From Nocardia tenerifensis NBRC 101015 (lineage in GTDB: Bacteria; Actinomycetota; Actinomycetes; Mycobacteriales; Mycobacteriaceae): DNA of 64,000 nucleotides. The stretch is taken from contig NZ_BAGH01000190.1 in the NCBI RefSeq assembly GCF_000308715.1, positions 1 to 64,000 on the forward strand, written 5' to 3'. The notes beneath the pieces are model-generated. The model did no database searches. It was not told the origin of the DNA and saw only the letters and a program-made list of their open reading frames with translations. The position numbers were made by a program, and so were the translations under genes. Positions 17,869-27,735 of the stretch are shown piece by piece (within the stretch, counting starts at the first letter, position 1; the number at the start of each line of letters is the position of its first letter).

Positions 17869-18552
17869 CTACTCGGCGAGCGCGGCCGGTTCGCGCTCCG
17901 GCTCGGGCGCGGGATCGCTCGTCCACCGCGCGTCGACCACCAGCCCGATCACGCCGACGGCGATCAGCACGGCGGAGAACACGATCAACGCCGGGTGAGT
18001 GGTGCCGGTGAGCGCGTCGCCGAGGATGACGGTGCCGACCGTGCCGGGCAGCACACCGACCAGCGTGGCGAACATGTACGGCCAGAAGCGGATCGAGGAC
18101 AGTCCGCAGCAGTAGTTGATGATCGAGAACGGCACCGCGGCGATCAGGCGCAGCGAGCCGACGGCCAGCCAGCCCCGCCGGCGCAGCCGATCGTCGACGG
18201 CGCGCACGGCCGGGTGCGTGAGGCGCGAGGCCACCTGCTCCCGGTCCAGCGCGCGCACCAACAGGATGGCGAGCGCGGCGCTGACCGTCGTGGCGCCCAC
18301 GGCCAGCGCGATGCCGAGCGCCGGACCGAACAGCAGCCCGGCGCTGACGGTGAACACCGTCCGCGGGATGGGCGCGACCGTCACGAGCGCGTGGACCACG
18401 AAGAACAGCAGCGGAAAGATCGGGCCGACCGAGGTCGCCCAGTCCTGGATCTGGCGCGGGCTGGGCAGCGGGACCAGCATCGCCGCGCCGAACAACGCGA
18501 CGACGCCGACGATCGTCGCGAGCACGCGCGGGTCTCGGAGCAGCCTGGTCAC
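17869..18552 (-). CDS. TVP38/TMEM64 (DedA-like) membrane protein
   Basis: 227 residues with about six hydrophobic segments. The family core PIPRTVFTVSAGLLFGPALG and the later RLIAAVPFSIINYCCGLS are clear. Proteins of this group are thought to move lipids or maintain membrane homeostasis. GTG 18552 starts just before the first membrane segment. Convergent with the HtrA-like protease gene (37 bases apart) and divergent from mutA. Confidence 0.85.
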   Translation of the reverse strand: MTRLLRDPRVLATIVGVVALFGAAMLVPLPSPRQIQDWATSVGPIFPLLFFVVHALVTVAPIPRTVFTVSAGLLFGPALGIALAVGATTVSAALAILLVRALDREQVASRLTHPAVRAVDDRLRRRGWLAVGSLRLIAAVPFSIINYCCGLSSIRFWPYMFATLVGVLPGTVGTVILGDALTGTTHPALIVFSAVLIAVGVIGLVVDARWTSDPAPEPEREPAALAE

Positions 18553-18733
18553 CGGGGCCAGGTTACCGGGTGGTAGTGGTACTGGGAGACAACACGGTGC
18601 GCGGCTGCCGCTAGCATCAGAAGAAACGGGACGAATGCTCGTTAACCAAAGTGGTCGCTGAACTGGGCGAATGCGGCGGTTTTGGCACACACCACGGGTG
18701 CGCCTGCAGTCGAGTGGAAGAGGAACGCAAGCT

Positions 18734-20611
18734 ATGCCGATTGCTTCAGAGCCTGGACCGGGAGCGGCGCCCGCGGGCGCGGACCCGGTGCCGCAGTTCT
18801 CCGAGTGGCGCAAGGGCGTGGCCGGGGTACTGGCGAAGGTCCGGCGGGTCGAGATCGCCGAGTTGCCGGACGAACCAGAGCATTTGCTCGATGAGACGAC
18901 CTACGACGGGCTGACCGTCGCCCCGCTGTACACGCGCAGGGACGAACTGCCCGAGCACCCGCTGCCGGGGGCCTTTCCGTTCGTCCGCGGCGGCGACGCC
19001 ACCCGCGACGTCCACCGGGGCTGGTACGTCAGCGCCCACTTCGCGGGCCCGGACGCGGCCGAGGTCAACAGGGAGATCCTGGCCGCACTCGGCAACGGGG
19101 TCAGCGCCGTGTGGCTCGGCGCGGGCGAGCGCGGCGTGCCGGTGGCCGACCTGCCTGCCGCGCTGTCCGGCCTGCTGTTCGACCTCGCGCCGCTGGCCCT
19201 GGACGCGGGCGCCGCGACGGCCGAGGCGGCCGAGCGGGTCTACGCCGCGCTCGACGGCTATGACACGGCCTCCCGCAAGGACATTCAGGTCTGCCTCGGT
19301 GCCGCGCCGCTCACCAGCCGATTCGCCGACGCCGCCAATATCGGGCTCGCGGAGACGGTGACGCTGGCCGCCGGCGCGGTCGCCCGCGCCGAGACGGTGT
19401 GCGCGATCACCGTGGACGGCACGGCATTCCACAACGCAGGCGCCTCCGACGCCCAGGAGCTCGGCGCCTCGATCGCCGCCGGACTGGCCTACCTGCGCGC
19501 GCTCACCGAGCGGCTGGACATCGCGGCGGCATTGGGGCAGTTGACCTTCCGCTTCGCCGCGACCGACGACCAGTTCGCCACGGTCGCCAAATTCCGTGCC
19601 GCGCGCCGACTCTGGGCCCGGGTCGCGCACGTCTGCGGCGCACCGGATTTCGGCGGCGCGCCCCAGCACGCGGTGACCTCCGCGGCCATGATGACCCAGC
19701 GCGACCCGTGGGTGAACCTGCTCCGCACCACCCTCGCCGCGTTCGGCGCGGGCGTCGGCGGCGCGGACGCGGTGACCGTGCTGCCGTTCGACTCGGCGCT
19801 GCCGGCCGGGGAGCTCGGCGTCTCGAAGTCGTTCGCGGACCGCATGGCTCGCAACACCCAGCTGCTGCTGCTCGAGGAGTCGCACCTCGGCTTCGTGCAG
19901 GACCCCGCCGCGGGTTCCTGGTATGTCGAGGAGCTGACCGACGCGCTCGCGGCCAAGGCGTGGGAGTTCATGCAGGAGATCGAGGCCGAAGGCGGGTATT
20001 CCGCCGCGCTCGACTCCGGGCTGCTCGCCGAGCGCGTCGCGGCGACGCGGGCGGCGCGCGATACCGATGTGGCACACCGCAAGACGTCGGTGACCGGGGT
20101 CAACGAGTTCCCGAACCTGGCCGAGCCGCCGCTGTCCGAGCAAGCGCGGCGCGCGGACCGGATCGCGCGCTACGGCGCGACATTCGAGGCGCTGCGCAAC
20201 CGCTCCGACACCTATCTGGCCGAGCACGGCGCGCGGCCGAAGGCGCTGCTGGTGCCGCTGGGATCGGTTGCCGAACACAATGTTCGGGTGACGTTCATCG
20301 CGAACCTGCTCGCCTCCGGCGGCATCGAGTCCGTCAATCCCGGGCCGTTGACCGTGGACACGATCGCCGCCGCGGCGACCGAGGCCGGCGCGCCGATCGC
20401 GGTGCTGTGCGGTTCGGACAAGCGCTACGGCGCGGAAGCCGGTGCGGCGGTGGAGCAATTGCGCGCCGCCGGAGTGGAGACGGTGTTGCTGGCGGGCGCC
20501 GCGAAGGCGGTCGCCGAGCTCGAGGACGCGCAGCGCCCCGACGGATTCCTCGCGGCGAAAATCGACGCGGTCGCCGCGCTGTCGGGCCTGTTGGAGAAGG
20601 TGGGAGCCTGA
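18734..20611 (+). CDS. mutA: Methylmalonyl-CoA mutase small (beta) subunit
   Basis: 625 residues. Homologous to the large subunit barrel ([67 protein letters not shown]), but the C-terminal cobalamin-like domain lacks the DxHxxG motif, as expected of the non-catalytic subunit. ATG 18734 has GAGGAA upstream. It forms a heterodimer with MutB to isomerise methylmalonyl-CoA to succinyl-CoA in propionate, odd-chain and sterol catabolism and to supply methylmalonyl-CoA for methyl-branched lipids. The stop overlaps the mutB start (TGATG). Confidence 0.97.
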   Translation: MPIASEPGPGAAPAGADPVPQFSEWRKGVAGVLAKVRRVEIAELPDEPEHLLDETTYDGLTVAPLYTRRDELPEHPLPGAFPFVRGGDATRDVHRGWYVSAHFAGPDAAEVNREILAALGNGVSAVWLGAGERGVPVADLPAALSGLLFDLAPLALDAGAATAEAAERVYAALDGYDTASRKDIQVCLGAAPLTSRFADAANIGLAETVTLAAGAVARAETVCAITVDGTAFHNAGASDAQELGASIAAGLAYLRALTERLDIAAALGQLTFRFAATDDQFATVAKFRAARRLWARVAHVCGAPDFGGAPQHAVTSAAMMTQRDPWVNLLRTTLAAFGAGVGGADAVTVLPFDSALPAGELGVSKSFADRMARNTQLLLLEESHLGFVQDPAAGSWYVEELTDALAAKAWEFMQEIEAEGGYSAALDSGLLAERVAATRAARDTDVAHRKTSVTGVNEFPNLAEPPLSEQARRADRIARYGATFEALRNRSDTYLAEHGARPKALLVPLGSVAEHNVRVTFIANLLASGGIESVNPGPLTVDTIAAAATEAGAPIAVLCGSDKRYGAEAGAAVEQLRAAGVETVLLAGAAKAVAELEDAQRPDGFLAAKIDAVAALSGLLEKVGA

Positions 20612-22941
20612 TGACACTGAGTCACACGCACGAACAAGGCCATACGCACGAACCGGGCCGGATCCAGCACCTGGTAGGCAGTTTCGCCGAGGTGCCGCTG
20701 ACCGAGCACGCCCCCGAACGCGCGGCCGTGGACTCCGCGCAGGTCGACGCCTACCTGCGCGAAGCCGCGACGGCCAACCATCAGACGCCCCAACAGCTGA
20801 TGTGGTCGACGCCCGAAGGCATCGACGTGCCACCGGTGTTCACCAAGGCCGATCGGGATGCCGTTGTCGCCGAAGGCTATCCGCTCGACAGCGTGCCCGG
20901 CGTCGCGCCGTTCGTGCGCGGCCCCTACCCGACGATGTACGTCAACCAGCCGTGGACCATCCGCCAGTACGCGGGCTTCTCCACCGCCGCGGACTCGAAT
21001 GCCTTCTACCGCCGCAACCTTCAGGCCGGGCAGAAGGGCCTCTCAGTCGCCTTCGACCTCGCCACGCACCGCGGCTACGACTCCGATCATCCGCGCGTGC
21101 AGGGCGACGTCGGCATGGCCGGGGTCGCCATCGACTCCATCCTCGACATGCGTCAGCTGTTCGACCACATCCCGCTCGACCAGGTCAGCGTGTCGATGAC
21201 GATGAACGGCGCGGTGCTGCCGATCCTCGCGCTGTACGTCGTCGCCGCGGAGGAGCAGGGCGTCGCGCCGGAGCAGCTGGCCGGAACCATTCAGAACGAC
21301 ATTCTGAAGGAGTTCATGGTCCGCAACACCTATATCTATCCGCCCAAGCCCTCCATGCGGATCATCTCCGACATCTTCGCCTACACCAGCGCCAAGATGC
21401 CGAAGTTCAACTCGATCTCCATCTCCGGCTACCACATTCAGGAAGCGGGCGCGACCGCCGACCTGGAGCTGGCCTACACCCTCGCCGACGGCGTCGAGTA
21501 CATCCGGGCCGGCATCGACGCGGGCATGGCGGTGGACGAGTTCGCGCCGCGGCTGTCGTTCTTCTGGGCCATCGGCATGAACTTCTTCATGGAGGTCGCC
21601 AAGCTGCGGGCGGGCCGGCTGCTCTGGAGCGAGCTGGTCGCGAAGTTCGAGCCGAAGAGCGCGAAATCGCTGTCCCTGCGCACTCATTCGCAGACCTCCG
21701 GCTGGTCGCTCACCGCGCAGGACGCGTACAACAATGTCGCGCGCACCTGCATCGAGGCGATGGCCGCGACCCAGGGGCACACCCAGTCGCTGCACACCAA
21801 CGCCCTCGACGAGGCGCTCGCGCTGCCGACGGACTTCTCCGCCCGCATCGCGCGCAACACTCAGCTGCTCATCCAGCAGGAGTCGAAGACGACCCGGCCG
21901 GTAGACCCTTGGGGCGGTTCGTATTACGTCGAGTGGCTGACCCATCAGCTCGCCAACCGGGCCCGCGCGCACATCGCCGAGGTGGAGGCGCACGGCGGGA
22001 TGGCGCAGGCGATCGGCGAGGGCATCCCGAAGCTGCGCATCGAGGAGGCCGCCGCGCGCACGCAGGCGCGCATCGACACCGGGCAGCAGCCGGTGCTCGG
22101 CGTCAACAAGTACCAGGCCGAGGAGGACCAGCAGGTCGAGGTCCTCAAGGTCGAGAACTCGCGGGTGCGCGCCGAGCAGATCGAGAAGCTGCGGCAGCTG
22201 CGCGCCGATCGCGACCCGGCCGCGGTGGAGCGCGCGCTGGCCGAATTGGCCCGCGCCGCAGCGTCTTCCGAGGGCGGCATGGCCAACAACCTGCTGGCGC
22301 TCGCCATCGACGCGGCCCGCGCAAAGGCCACGGTCGGCGAGATCTCCGACGCGCTGGAGAAGGTGTACGGCAGGCACCAGGCCGAGATCCGTACCCTGTC
22401 CGGTGTGTACCGCGACGAGGCAGGGAAGGTCAGCAACATCACCAGGGCGAGCGATCTCGTCGAGGAGTTCGCCGAGGCGGAAGGCCGTCGCCCGCGCATC
22501 CTCGTCGCGAAGATGGGGCAGGACGGGCACGACCGAGGGCAGAAGGTGATCGCCACCGCCTTCGCCGATCTCGGCTTCGACGTCGACGTGGGCCCGCTGT
22601 TCCAGACGCCCGAGGAGGTGGCGCAGCAGGCGGCGGACAACGACGTGCACGTGGTCGGTGTGTCCTCGCTGGCGGCGGGGCACCTCACGCTGGTGCCCGC
22701 CCTGCGGCAGGCGCTGGCCGAGGCGGGGCGACCCGACATCATGGTCATCGTCGGCGGCGTCATCCCGCCCGGTGACTTCGACGCGCTCTACGAGGCGGGC
22801 GCCGCGGCGATCTTCCCGCCCGGCACCGTCATCGCCGACGCCGCGATCGATCTGCTGAAGAAGCTCGCCGGTGAGCTCGGGCACGCGGAGCTGTCGCCCG
22901 AAAGCGACGGTGGCGCCGGGGATTCCGCCGGGGCCGAATGA
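20611..22941 (+). CDS. mutB: Methylmalonyl-CoA mutase large (alpha) subunit
   Basis: 776 residues. TIM barrel with substrate residues ([47 protein letters not shown]), then the B12-binding domain with DxHxxG: D638, H640 (cobalt ligand), G643, in [10 protein letters not shown]. The N-terminus is unusually His-rich ([10 protein letters not shown]). ATG 20611 overlaps the mutA stop. Adenosylcobalamin-dependent; no B12 riboswitch is seen upstream of the operon. Confidence 0.98.
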   Translation: MTLSHTHEQGHTHEPGRIQHLVGSFAEVPLTEHAPERAAVDSAQVDAYLREAATANHQTPQQLMWSTPEGIDVPPVFTKADRDAVVAEGYPLDSVPGVAPFVRGPYPTMYVNQPWTIRQYAGFSTAADSNAFYRRNLQAGQKGLSVAFDLATHRGYDSDHPRVQGDVGMAGVAIDSILDMRQLFDHIPLDQVSVSMTMNGAVLPILALYVVAAEEQGVAPEQLAGTIQNDILKEFMVRNTYIYPPKPSMRIISDIFAYTSAKMPKFNSISISGYHIQEAGATADLELAYTLADGVEYIRAGIDAGMAVDEFAPRLSFFWAIGMNFFMEVAKLRAGRLLWSELVAKFEPKSAKSLSLRTHSQTSGWSLTAQDAYNNVARTCIEAMAATQGHTQSLHTNALDEALALPTDFSARIARNTQLLIQQESKTTRPVDPWGGSYYVEWLTHQLANRARAHIAEVEAHGGMAQAIGEGIPKLRIEEAAARTQARIDTGQQPVLGVNKYQAEEDQQVEVLKVENSRVRAEQIEKLRQLRADRDPAAVERALAELARAAASSEGGMANNLLALAIDAARAKATVGEISDALEKVYGRHQAEIRTLSGVYRDEAGKVSNITRASDLVEEFAEAEGRRPRILVAKMGQDGHDRGQKVIATAFADLGFDVDVGPLFQTPEEVAQQAADNDVHVVGVSSLAAGHLTLVPALRQALAEAGRPDIMVIVGGVIPPGDFDALYEAGAAAIFPPGTVIADAAIDLLKKLAGELGHAELSPESDGGAGDSAGAE

Positions 22942-24092
22942 GCGAGCACGACTCCGTCGTCCCATCGGCCGGCCTTCCGCGCGACACGTCCGCGGAAGGC
23001 CGGACCGGCGCGGAAGGTCGACCCGGCGCGCCCTCTGTCTCGAATAGCGTTGGCGCACAGCCGGTATCGCAGAACACCGGCGGCTCCCGGCGGCGCGCGA
23101 TCGATGTCGACGCGCTGGCCGAGGCGGTGCGCTCGGGGGAGCGGGCGGCCCTCGCGCGGGCGATCACCCTGGTGGAGTCGACGCGCGCGGATCACCGGGA
23201 TCTGGCGCAGCGGCTGCTGTTGCGACTGACGCCGGACGCGCACAGTTCCGAGACCGCGACGGTGTCGAATCGTGTTGGCATCACCGGTGTTCCGGGCGTC
23301 GGCAAGTCGACGTTCATCGACGCGCTCGGGATGGATCTGATCGGCAAGGGGCACCGAGTCGCGGTGCTCGCGGTCGATCCGTCGTCCACCCGGACGGGCG
23401 GCTCGATCCTCGGGGACAAGACGCGGATGGCGCGACTGTCGGTGGAGCGCAACGCCTACATCCGCCCGTCGCCGACGGCGGGCACGCTCGGCGGCGTGGC
23501 GAAGGCGACCCGCGAGACCATCGTGCTGCTCGAGGCCGCCGGGTACGACGTGATCCTGGTGGAGACCGTCGGCGTCGGCCAGTCCGAGGTCACCGTAGCG
23601 AACATGGTCGACGTCTTCTGCTTCCTCACGCTGGCGCGCACCGGGGATCAGTTGCAGGGCATCAAGAAAGGCGTGCTGGAACTCGCCGATCTGGTCGCGG
23701 TCAACAAGGCCGACGGCAAGCACGAGATGGAGGCCAAGTCGGCCGCCCGCGAGCTCGCGGGCGCGCTGCGCCTGATCCATCCGCACGATGCGCTGTGGCG
23801 ACCGCCGGTGCTCACCATGAGCGGGCTGGAGGGGCTGGGGCTCGACAAGTTCTGGGACACGGTGCTCGAACACCGCCGGGTGCTGACCGATGCCGGCGAG
23901 TTCGACGAGAAGCGTCGCCGTCAGCAGATCGACTGGACCTGGACCATGGTGCACGATCAGCTCCTGCGCCGCCTGGCCGACAATCCGCGGGTGAAAGCCG
24001 TTCGCGCGCAAGTGGAGAAGCAGGTGCGCGAGGGAACCCTGACCGCGGCACTCGCCGCGGAGGAGCTTCTTCGCGCCTTCGACACCCACTGA
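22938..24092 (+). CDS. meaB: MeaB/ArgK-family G-protein chaperone of methylmalonyl-CoA mutase
   Basis: 384 residues. G-domain: Walker [10 protein letters not shown] (K123), [10 protein letters not shown], and NKAD for guanine. An extra N-terminal 50 residues are low-complexity and rich in Gly/Arg/Ser. It protects the mutase and gates cofactor loading using GTP. ATGA overlap with mutB makes a three-gene coupled operon. It converges with the PIN toxin gene, with 7 bases between stops. Confidence 0.95.
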   Translation: MSEHDSVVPSAGLPRDTSAEGRTGAEGRPGAPSVSNSVGAQPVSQNTGGSRRRAIDVDALAEAVRSGERAALARAITLVESTRADHRDLAQRLLLRLTPDAHSSETATVSNRVGITGVPGVGKSTFIDALGMDLIGKGHRVAVLAVDPSSTRTGGSILGDKTRMARLSVERNAYIRPSPTAGTLGGVAKATRETIVLLEAAGYDVILVETVGVGQSEVTVANMVDVFCFLTLARTGDQLQGIKKGVLELADLVAVNKADGKHEMEAKSAARELAGALRLIHPHDALWRPPVLTMSGLEGLGLDKFWDTVLEHRRVLTDAGEFDEKRRRQQIDWTWTMVHDQLLRRLADNPRVKAVRAQVEKQVREGTLTAALAAEELLRAFDTH

Positions 24093-24099
24093 CCCGCGC

Positions 24100-24507
24100 T
24101 CATCCGAAGGGGTTGATCACCACCGCCCCGGTCTCCTCGAAGTGCTTCACATTGCGGGTGACCACGGCGAGCCCGTGCGCCAGCGCGGTCGCCGCGATGA
24201 GCCCGTCGGCCATGTCGATCGAGTGCACGCTGATCCGGGCCCACCGCCGGGCGATCTCGGTGGTGACCGGCAGGATGCGGTCGCCGTGTCTGGCCTCGAT
24301 GTCGCCGATCGCCTGCTCGAACGTGTCCGCGCGCGCCATCGCGCCTCGGTGCCGTAGCAGCGCGACGCCTCGGCGCAGTTCGCCGAGGGTGATGACGCTG
24401 AGCCACTGGTCGGCCCGGCGTGCCCGATCGAACCATTCGACAACGGCCGCAGCGGGTTTGGGCCGCATGACCTCCGACAGGACGTTGGTGTCGAGGAGGT
24501 AGCTCAC
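24100..24507 (-). CDS. vapC: VapC-type PIN-domain toxin
   Basis: 135 residues. PIN ribonuclease acidic residues are visible in SYLLDTNVLSEVMRPKP (first Asp), LPVTTEIARRWARI region, DMADGLIAATALAHG (Asp pair) and LAVVTRNVKHFE. Such toxins cleave RNA with Mg2+. GTG 24507 overlaps the antitoxin stop (GTGA). The acidic set looks complete, so the toxin is probably active. Confidence 0.92.
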   Translation of the reverse strand: MSYLLDTNVLSEVMRPKPAAAVVEWFDRARRADQWLSVITLGELRRGVALLRHRGAMARADTFEQAIGDIEARHGDRILPVTTEIARRWARISVHSIDMADGLIAATALAHGLAVVTRNVKHFEETGAVVINPFG

Positions 24508-24797
24508 GACGACTCCGCCGTGCCGTCGAAGAGGTCGACCTCGCGCGGCCTGCTCAGCTCCCGTTCCCGCTCGACCTCGTCGAGTACGTCGGCCACCTCG
24601 TCGCCGAGGCCGGAGAACTTCACGAGCAGATGGTCGACGAAGCTGATGTCGGGCCGCATCAGCCGGCGGTATTCATCGATGTCGATGACCACGGCCACGG
24701 CGTCACCGTGCCGGGTGATGGTCTGCGGCCCGTTGGACTCCGCGGCCCGTAGCACCTCGGAGAATCGTTGCTTCGCCTCCTGTACCTGCCACTGCAC
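24504..24797 (-). CDS. Phd/YefM-type antitoxin
   Basis: 97 residues from GTG 24797, which has AGGAGA 8 bases upstream and gives the typical opening VQWQVQEAKQRFSEVLRAA; in-frame ATGs at 24833-24821 would add 8-12 residues without a comparable ribosome site. The N-terminal Phd DNA-binding fold is followed by an acidic toxin-binding tail. It neutralises the VapC toxin and autoregulates the pair. An 8-base palindrome GTCTAGAC at 24841-24848 is a possible operator. Confidence 0.88.
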   Translation of the reverse strand: MQWQVQEAKQRFSEVLRAAESNGPQTITRHGDAVAVVIDIDEYRRLMRPDISFVDHLLVKFSGLGDEVADVLDEVERERELSRPREVDLFDGTAESS

Positions 24798-25168
24798 GAT
24801 ATCGGTCTCCTGTTCTAGCATCATTGTCCCCATCTGGACAGTCTAGACATAGCCTCCCCACGATGTCGAGCCCCTCGCTGCGGCGGCTCTGCCAGTCCGC
24901 CGTACGGTCTGCGGAGCGACCGCTCATCGATCGCCCGCCGGTCGACGGGGGCGGCATGCTCGTCGTCTCGGCCGCTCGCTCCGGGCGTTTTACCTGGGCA
25001 ATGGCCGCATCCGGTGAAAATTGCTCACTATCAACTGGTTGTCGACCCGCATTGACGAGTAGTAAATTGGAATGTTCCTCAGCCGGCGACCACGCGGCGA
25101 CGAGGACTCGTCGGCCGATGTGCTGCGGGGGGAATCCGTCCTTCCGCACGGCGAAGGAGGCGCTGGCG
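24798..25168. other. Divergent control region between antitoxin and membrane protein genes
   Basis: Contains GTCTAGAC (24841-24848), a likely toxin-antitoxin operator, and an A/T-rich stretch at about 25010-25070 with TAGTAAAT that may hold the promoter of the gene at 25169. No gene is supported in the roughly 330 bases. Confidence 0.4.
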
Positions 25169-25633
25169 ATGTCCGAGGAAGCGTTCGGTCGGCCGTCCGA
25201 ACCCGCGAGGGCGCGGCCGCAGTGGGTGTCCGGGCCGGAACCGCCTCCGCCGCAGCACAATCCGATCGCTGCGGAGCCGGTGCTGGTGACCGTCGGCGAT
25301 ATCGGATGCACGGCGACCCGGGTCATGACGCCGTCCGGGCAGCAGCCGCTGGCGGGGACGACGTGGATCGTCACCGACCAGACCAGCGTCAGCCAGCGCA
25401 TCCCGTCCTACGCGATCGTGCTCGCCGTGCTGCTGATGGTCTTCTGCCTGCTCGGGTTGCTGTTCCTGGCGGTGAAGGAGGAGAAGATCCAGGGTTTCGT
25501 CCAGGTGAGCGTGCAGCGCGAGGGCTTCTACTACGCGACCCAGGTCAAGATCACCGACCGCGCGCAGGTGTTCGACACCGAGCGGCGCGTCAACTACATC
25601 CGCAGCCTCGTCGCCGCACTGCCTGCCGTCTGA
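25169..25633 (+). CDS. Single-span membrane protein, function unknown
   Basis: 154 residues from ATG 25169, preceded by AAGGAGG. The N-terminal 80 residues are proline-rich then beta-like (VTVGDIGCTATRVMTPSGQQPLAGTTWIVTD), followed by one membrane span (YAIVLAVLLMVFCLLGLLFLAV, about residues 86-107) and a C-terminal domain (EKIQGFVQVSVQREGFYYATQVKI). The last part recurs in other actinobacterial membrane proteins, but I cannot assign a function. Confidence 0.7.
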   Translation: MSEEAFGRPSEPARARPQWVSGPEPPPPQHNPIAAEPVLVTVGDIGCTATRVMTPSGQQPLAGTTWIVTDQTSVSQRIPSYAIVLAVLLMVFCLLGLLFLAVKEEKIQGFVQVSVQREGFYYATQVKITDRAQVFDTERRVNYIRSLVAALPAV

Positions 25634-25656
25634 GCGTGACGGCGGCGGGGGTTGAA

Positions 25657-26151
25657 TCATGTTGCGTCGCCGAGTGATTCGAGCAGCGTGCGGAGCGTGT
25701 TCGCGAGCTGCGCGCGCTGCTTGCCGGTGAGCGGGCGGAGCAATCGCGCCTCGGTGGCGACGTGGTCGGGGAGCGCGTCGTCGATGAGGGCGCGCCCCGC
25801 GTCGGTGAGGGTGACGATGATGCCGCGGCCGTCGGATTCGCTGCGGGACCGGCGCACCAGGCCGCGCTCCTCGAGGCGATCGAGGCGCTGGGTGATCGCC
25901 CCGGAGGTGACCATCGCCGAGTGCATCAGCTCGGTGGGGGTCAGGCTGTGCGGGGGAGCGCTGCGGCGCAGGGTGGCCAGTACATCGAAGGACGCGGCGT
26001 CGAGGCCATGCGCGGTGAAGGTCTTGCGCAGCTCGGCCCCGGTGAGCTGCGTCAGCCTGGACAGCCGACCGAGCACGGCCATGGGGGATACGTCCAGGTC
26101 CGGGCGCTGATCTCGCCACTGCGCGAGGACGTGGTCGACGTGATCGGTCAC
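25657..26151 (-). CDS. MarR-family transcriptional regulator
   Basis: 164 residues. Winged helix with SLTPTELMHSAMVTSGAITQRLDRLEERGLV and wing RSESDGRGIIVTLTDAGRAL. GTG 26151 has no ribosome site, so the mRNA may be leaderless. A near-perfect MarR box lies 17-36 bases upstream. Divergent from an NAD(P)-binding protein gene, its probable target. Confidence 0.9.
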   Translation of the reverse strand: MTDHVDHVLAQWRDQRPDLDVSPMAVLGRLSRLTQLTGAELRKTFTAHGLDAASFDVLATLRRSAPPHSLTPTELMHSAMVTSGAITQRLDRLEERGLVRRSRSESDGRGIIVTLTDAGRALIDDALPDHVATEARLLRPLTGKQRAQLANTLRTLLESLGDAT

Positions 26152-26167
26152 TCACGCACTGTAGCGA

Positions 26168-26187
26168 ATACCTCAGCGGTGAGGTAT
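26168..26187. promoter_or_regulatory. MarR operator
   Basis: ATACCTCAgcggTGAGGTAT: perfect 8-base arms with a 4-base centre, the standard MarR box geometry, just upstream of the marR start. Confidence 0.8.
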
Positions 26188-26223
26188 CTCTGCCGCCGGG
26201 GAATTACCCGGCACTGACCGAAG

Positions 26224-26241
26224 TTGCTTAGGGCTAAGTAA
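26224..26241. promoter_or_regulatory. Second inverted repeat in the marR/NAD(P) intergenic region
   Basis: TTGCTTAGGGCTAAGTAA: 8-base arms with one mismatch around GG, 28 bases upstream of the NAD(P)-binding protein start. It may be a second binding site, with different half-sites from the one at 26168. Confidence 0.5.
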
Positions 26242-26268
26242 TTGACGACTGTGCAGGAGGACGAAGAC

Positions 26269-26910
26269 ATGCGGATCACGGTGTTCGGCGCGACGGGTGA
26301 CGTGGGTAGCCGAGTGGTGGCCGAGGCCCTTTCCCGCGGCCATGAGGTCGTCGCGGTGATCCGCGACCCGGCCCGCGCGGGCGCCGTGCCCGCCGCGGCC
26401 GAGGTGCGGATCGGCGACGCGGCCGACCTCGACGACGTCGTAACCCTCAGTGTCGGACAGGATCTCGTGATCACCGCGACCAGGCCGCCGGCCGGTCAGG
26501 AGCACGAGCTGCCCGAGATCACCTCGGTGCTGCTGAAGGCGTTGGCGCACACCGGCGTTCGTCTGCTGGTGGTCGGCGGGGCGTCGACCCTGCTCGTGCC
26601 CGGCGCCGACGGCGCGACCCTGCACGAGACGCCGGAGTTCCCGGCGGAACTGCGCGCGATCGCCCAGGCCTGCGCGGATCAGCTCGCCCGGTGCCGCGCC
26701 GAAACCACCGCGAACTGGACGTATCTGAGCCCGCCTGCCGAACTGATTCCCGGAAAGCGCACCGGCACTTACCATTTCGGCACCGACGAACTGCTGTCGC
26801 GCCCCGACGGAACCTCGACGATCTCCATGGAGGACTTCGCCGTCGCACTGCTCGACGAGGCCGAGCAACCCGCCCACCCCCGAAGGCGATTCACCGTCGC
26901 CGCGCTCTGA
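26269..26910 (+). CDS. NAD(P)-binding, NmrA/BVR-type atypical SDR
   Basis: 213 residues beginning MRITVFGATGDVGSRVVAEA, the Rossmann glycine motif GATGDVG, with GGASTLLVPG and the typical NWTYLSPPAELIPG segment of this subgroup. It lacks the YxxxK pair of classical SDRs. GCAGGAGG precedes ATG 26269. Often a redox-responsive or quinone-reducing protein in MarR-controlled pairs; the substrate is unknown. Confidence 0.85.
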   Translation: MRITVFGATGDVGSRVVAEALSRGHEVVAVIRDPARAGAVPAAAEVRIGDAADLDDVVTLSVGQDLVITATRPPAGQEHELPEITSVLLKALAHTGVRLLVVGGASTLLVPGADGATLHETPEFPAELRAIAQACADQLARCRAETTANWTYLSPPAELIPGKRTGTYHFGTDELLSRPDGTSTISMEDFAVALLDEAEQPAHPRRRFTVAAL

Positions 26911-26998
26911 GCCGTCTTGTCGCTCTGAGCCGTCTTGTCATGGCTGGTCGACCGGCTCGAAAGGACTCGCAGACGTCTCCGCGCGCACGGTGCAGCGC

Positions 26999-27634
26999 CT
27001 AAGGACGGTTCGGCTCGGTCGCCGCAAGTGTGTGGGTGAGGTAGGCGACGAGTGCCGTCTCGAGTTCGTCGGTCAACCGTCGCCGCCTCGGCGGGTCCGA
27101 GGCGGCGATCACGGGCATCAGACCACGGGTGATCTGAAGGGTGACCTGGGTGTAGACGGCGATGTCGTGGTCGCTCTTGTCCCGGGCGAACATGCTCAGC
27201 GCCGCGTACGTACCTGCCTCCAGTGCGCGCTGGAGGGGAGTGATCGCGCTCTGGAGTGCGGGTTTCATATCGGTGCGAGCGAACAGCGCCTGGAAGCCGG
27301 GGTTGGCGATGTTGAACGCCACCATGTTTCCGACGGCCCGGTGGATGAACTGCGGGAGGGTCTCGTGCGCAGGTGGAAGTGCCAATGCGGCAGCCTGTGC
27401 GGTCTCGAGTTCGGTGACGTAACGCTCGGCGAGCGAGTGCACGATCTCTTCCTTGCTGCGGAAGAACTGATACAACGAGCCGGGCGATATGCCGGCCCGT
27501 TCGGCGATCGCGTTCGTCGTGGTGGCCTCGAATCCCCTCTCGGCGAACAAGGTTTCGGCGTTGTCGAGGATTTCGGTGATGCGACGCCGTCCTCGTTCCT
27601 GCCGACGCACCGGTGGTGTGGTCCGGTTCGTCAT
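26999..27634 (-). CDS. TetR-family regulator of the divergent MMPL transporter
   Basis: 211 residues from ATG 27634, preceded by AGAGGAG. Helix-turn-helix TNAIAERAGISPGSLYQFFRSKEEIV; ligand domain of ordinary length. It is divergent from an MMPL gene, the usual arrangement for efflux control. It does not show the ArpA-type features of gamma-butyrolactone receptors. Confidence 0.9.
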   Translation of the reverse strand: MTNRTTPPVRRQERGRRRITEILDNAETLFAERGFEATTTNAIAERAGISPGSLYQFFRSKEEIVHSLAERYVTELETAQAAALALPPAHETLPQFIHRAVGNMVAFNIANPGFQALFARTDMKPALQSAITPLQRALEAGTYAALSMFARDKSDHDIAVYTQVTLQITRGLMPVIAASDPPRRRRLTDELETALVAYLTHTLAATEPNRP

Positions 27635-27689
27635 CGTGACTCCTCTGGTGGACAACACGAGCAGGGGCTCGTATTCTGAACCTGTCTGA

Positions 27690-27711
27690 ATGCGAGCATT
27701 GACTCGCTTTA
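27690..27711. promoter_or_regulatory. TetR operator between tetR and mmpL genes
   Basis: AATGCGAG (27690-27697), 6-base centre, CTCGCTTT (27704-27711): 7 of 8 positions symmetric. It lies 24 bases upstream of the MMPL start. Confidence 0.55.
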
Positions 27712-27735
27712 TGAGCCTACCAAGGGGGCCCGATC

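Noticed and set aside
18553-18733. Search for a cobalamin riboswitch before mutA
   Set aside because: No B12-box (GCCACTG-like) or matching hairpins are visible in the short leader.
19399-20610. A plus-strand frame that extends mutB upstream by 400 codons
   Set aside because: It lies wholly over mutA in another frame, is Arg-rich in the manner of high-GC shadow frames, and mutB has a proper start at 20611 overlapping the mutA stop.
26999-27634. TetR as gamma-butyrolactone receptor for the AfsA operon
   Set aside because: Its helix-turn-helix and ligand domain look like efflux regulators, it has its own operator beside the divergent MMPL gene, and a strong terminator lies between.
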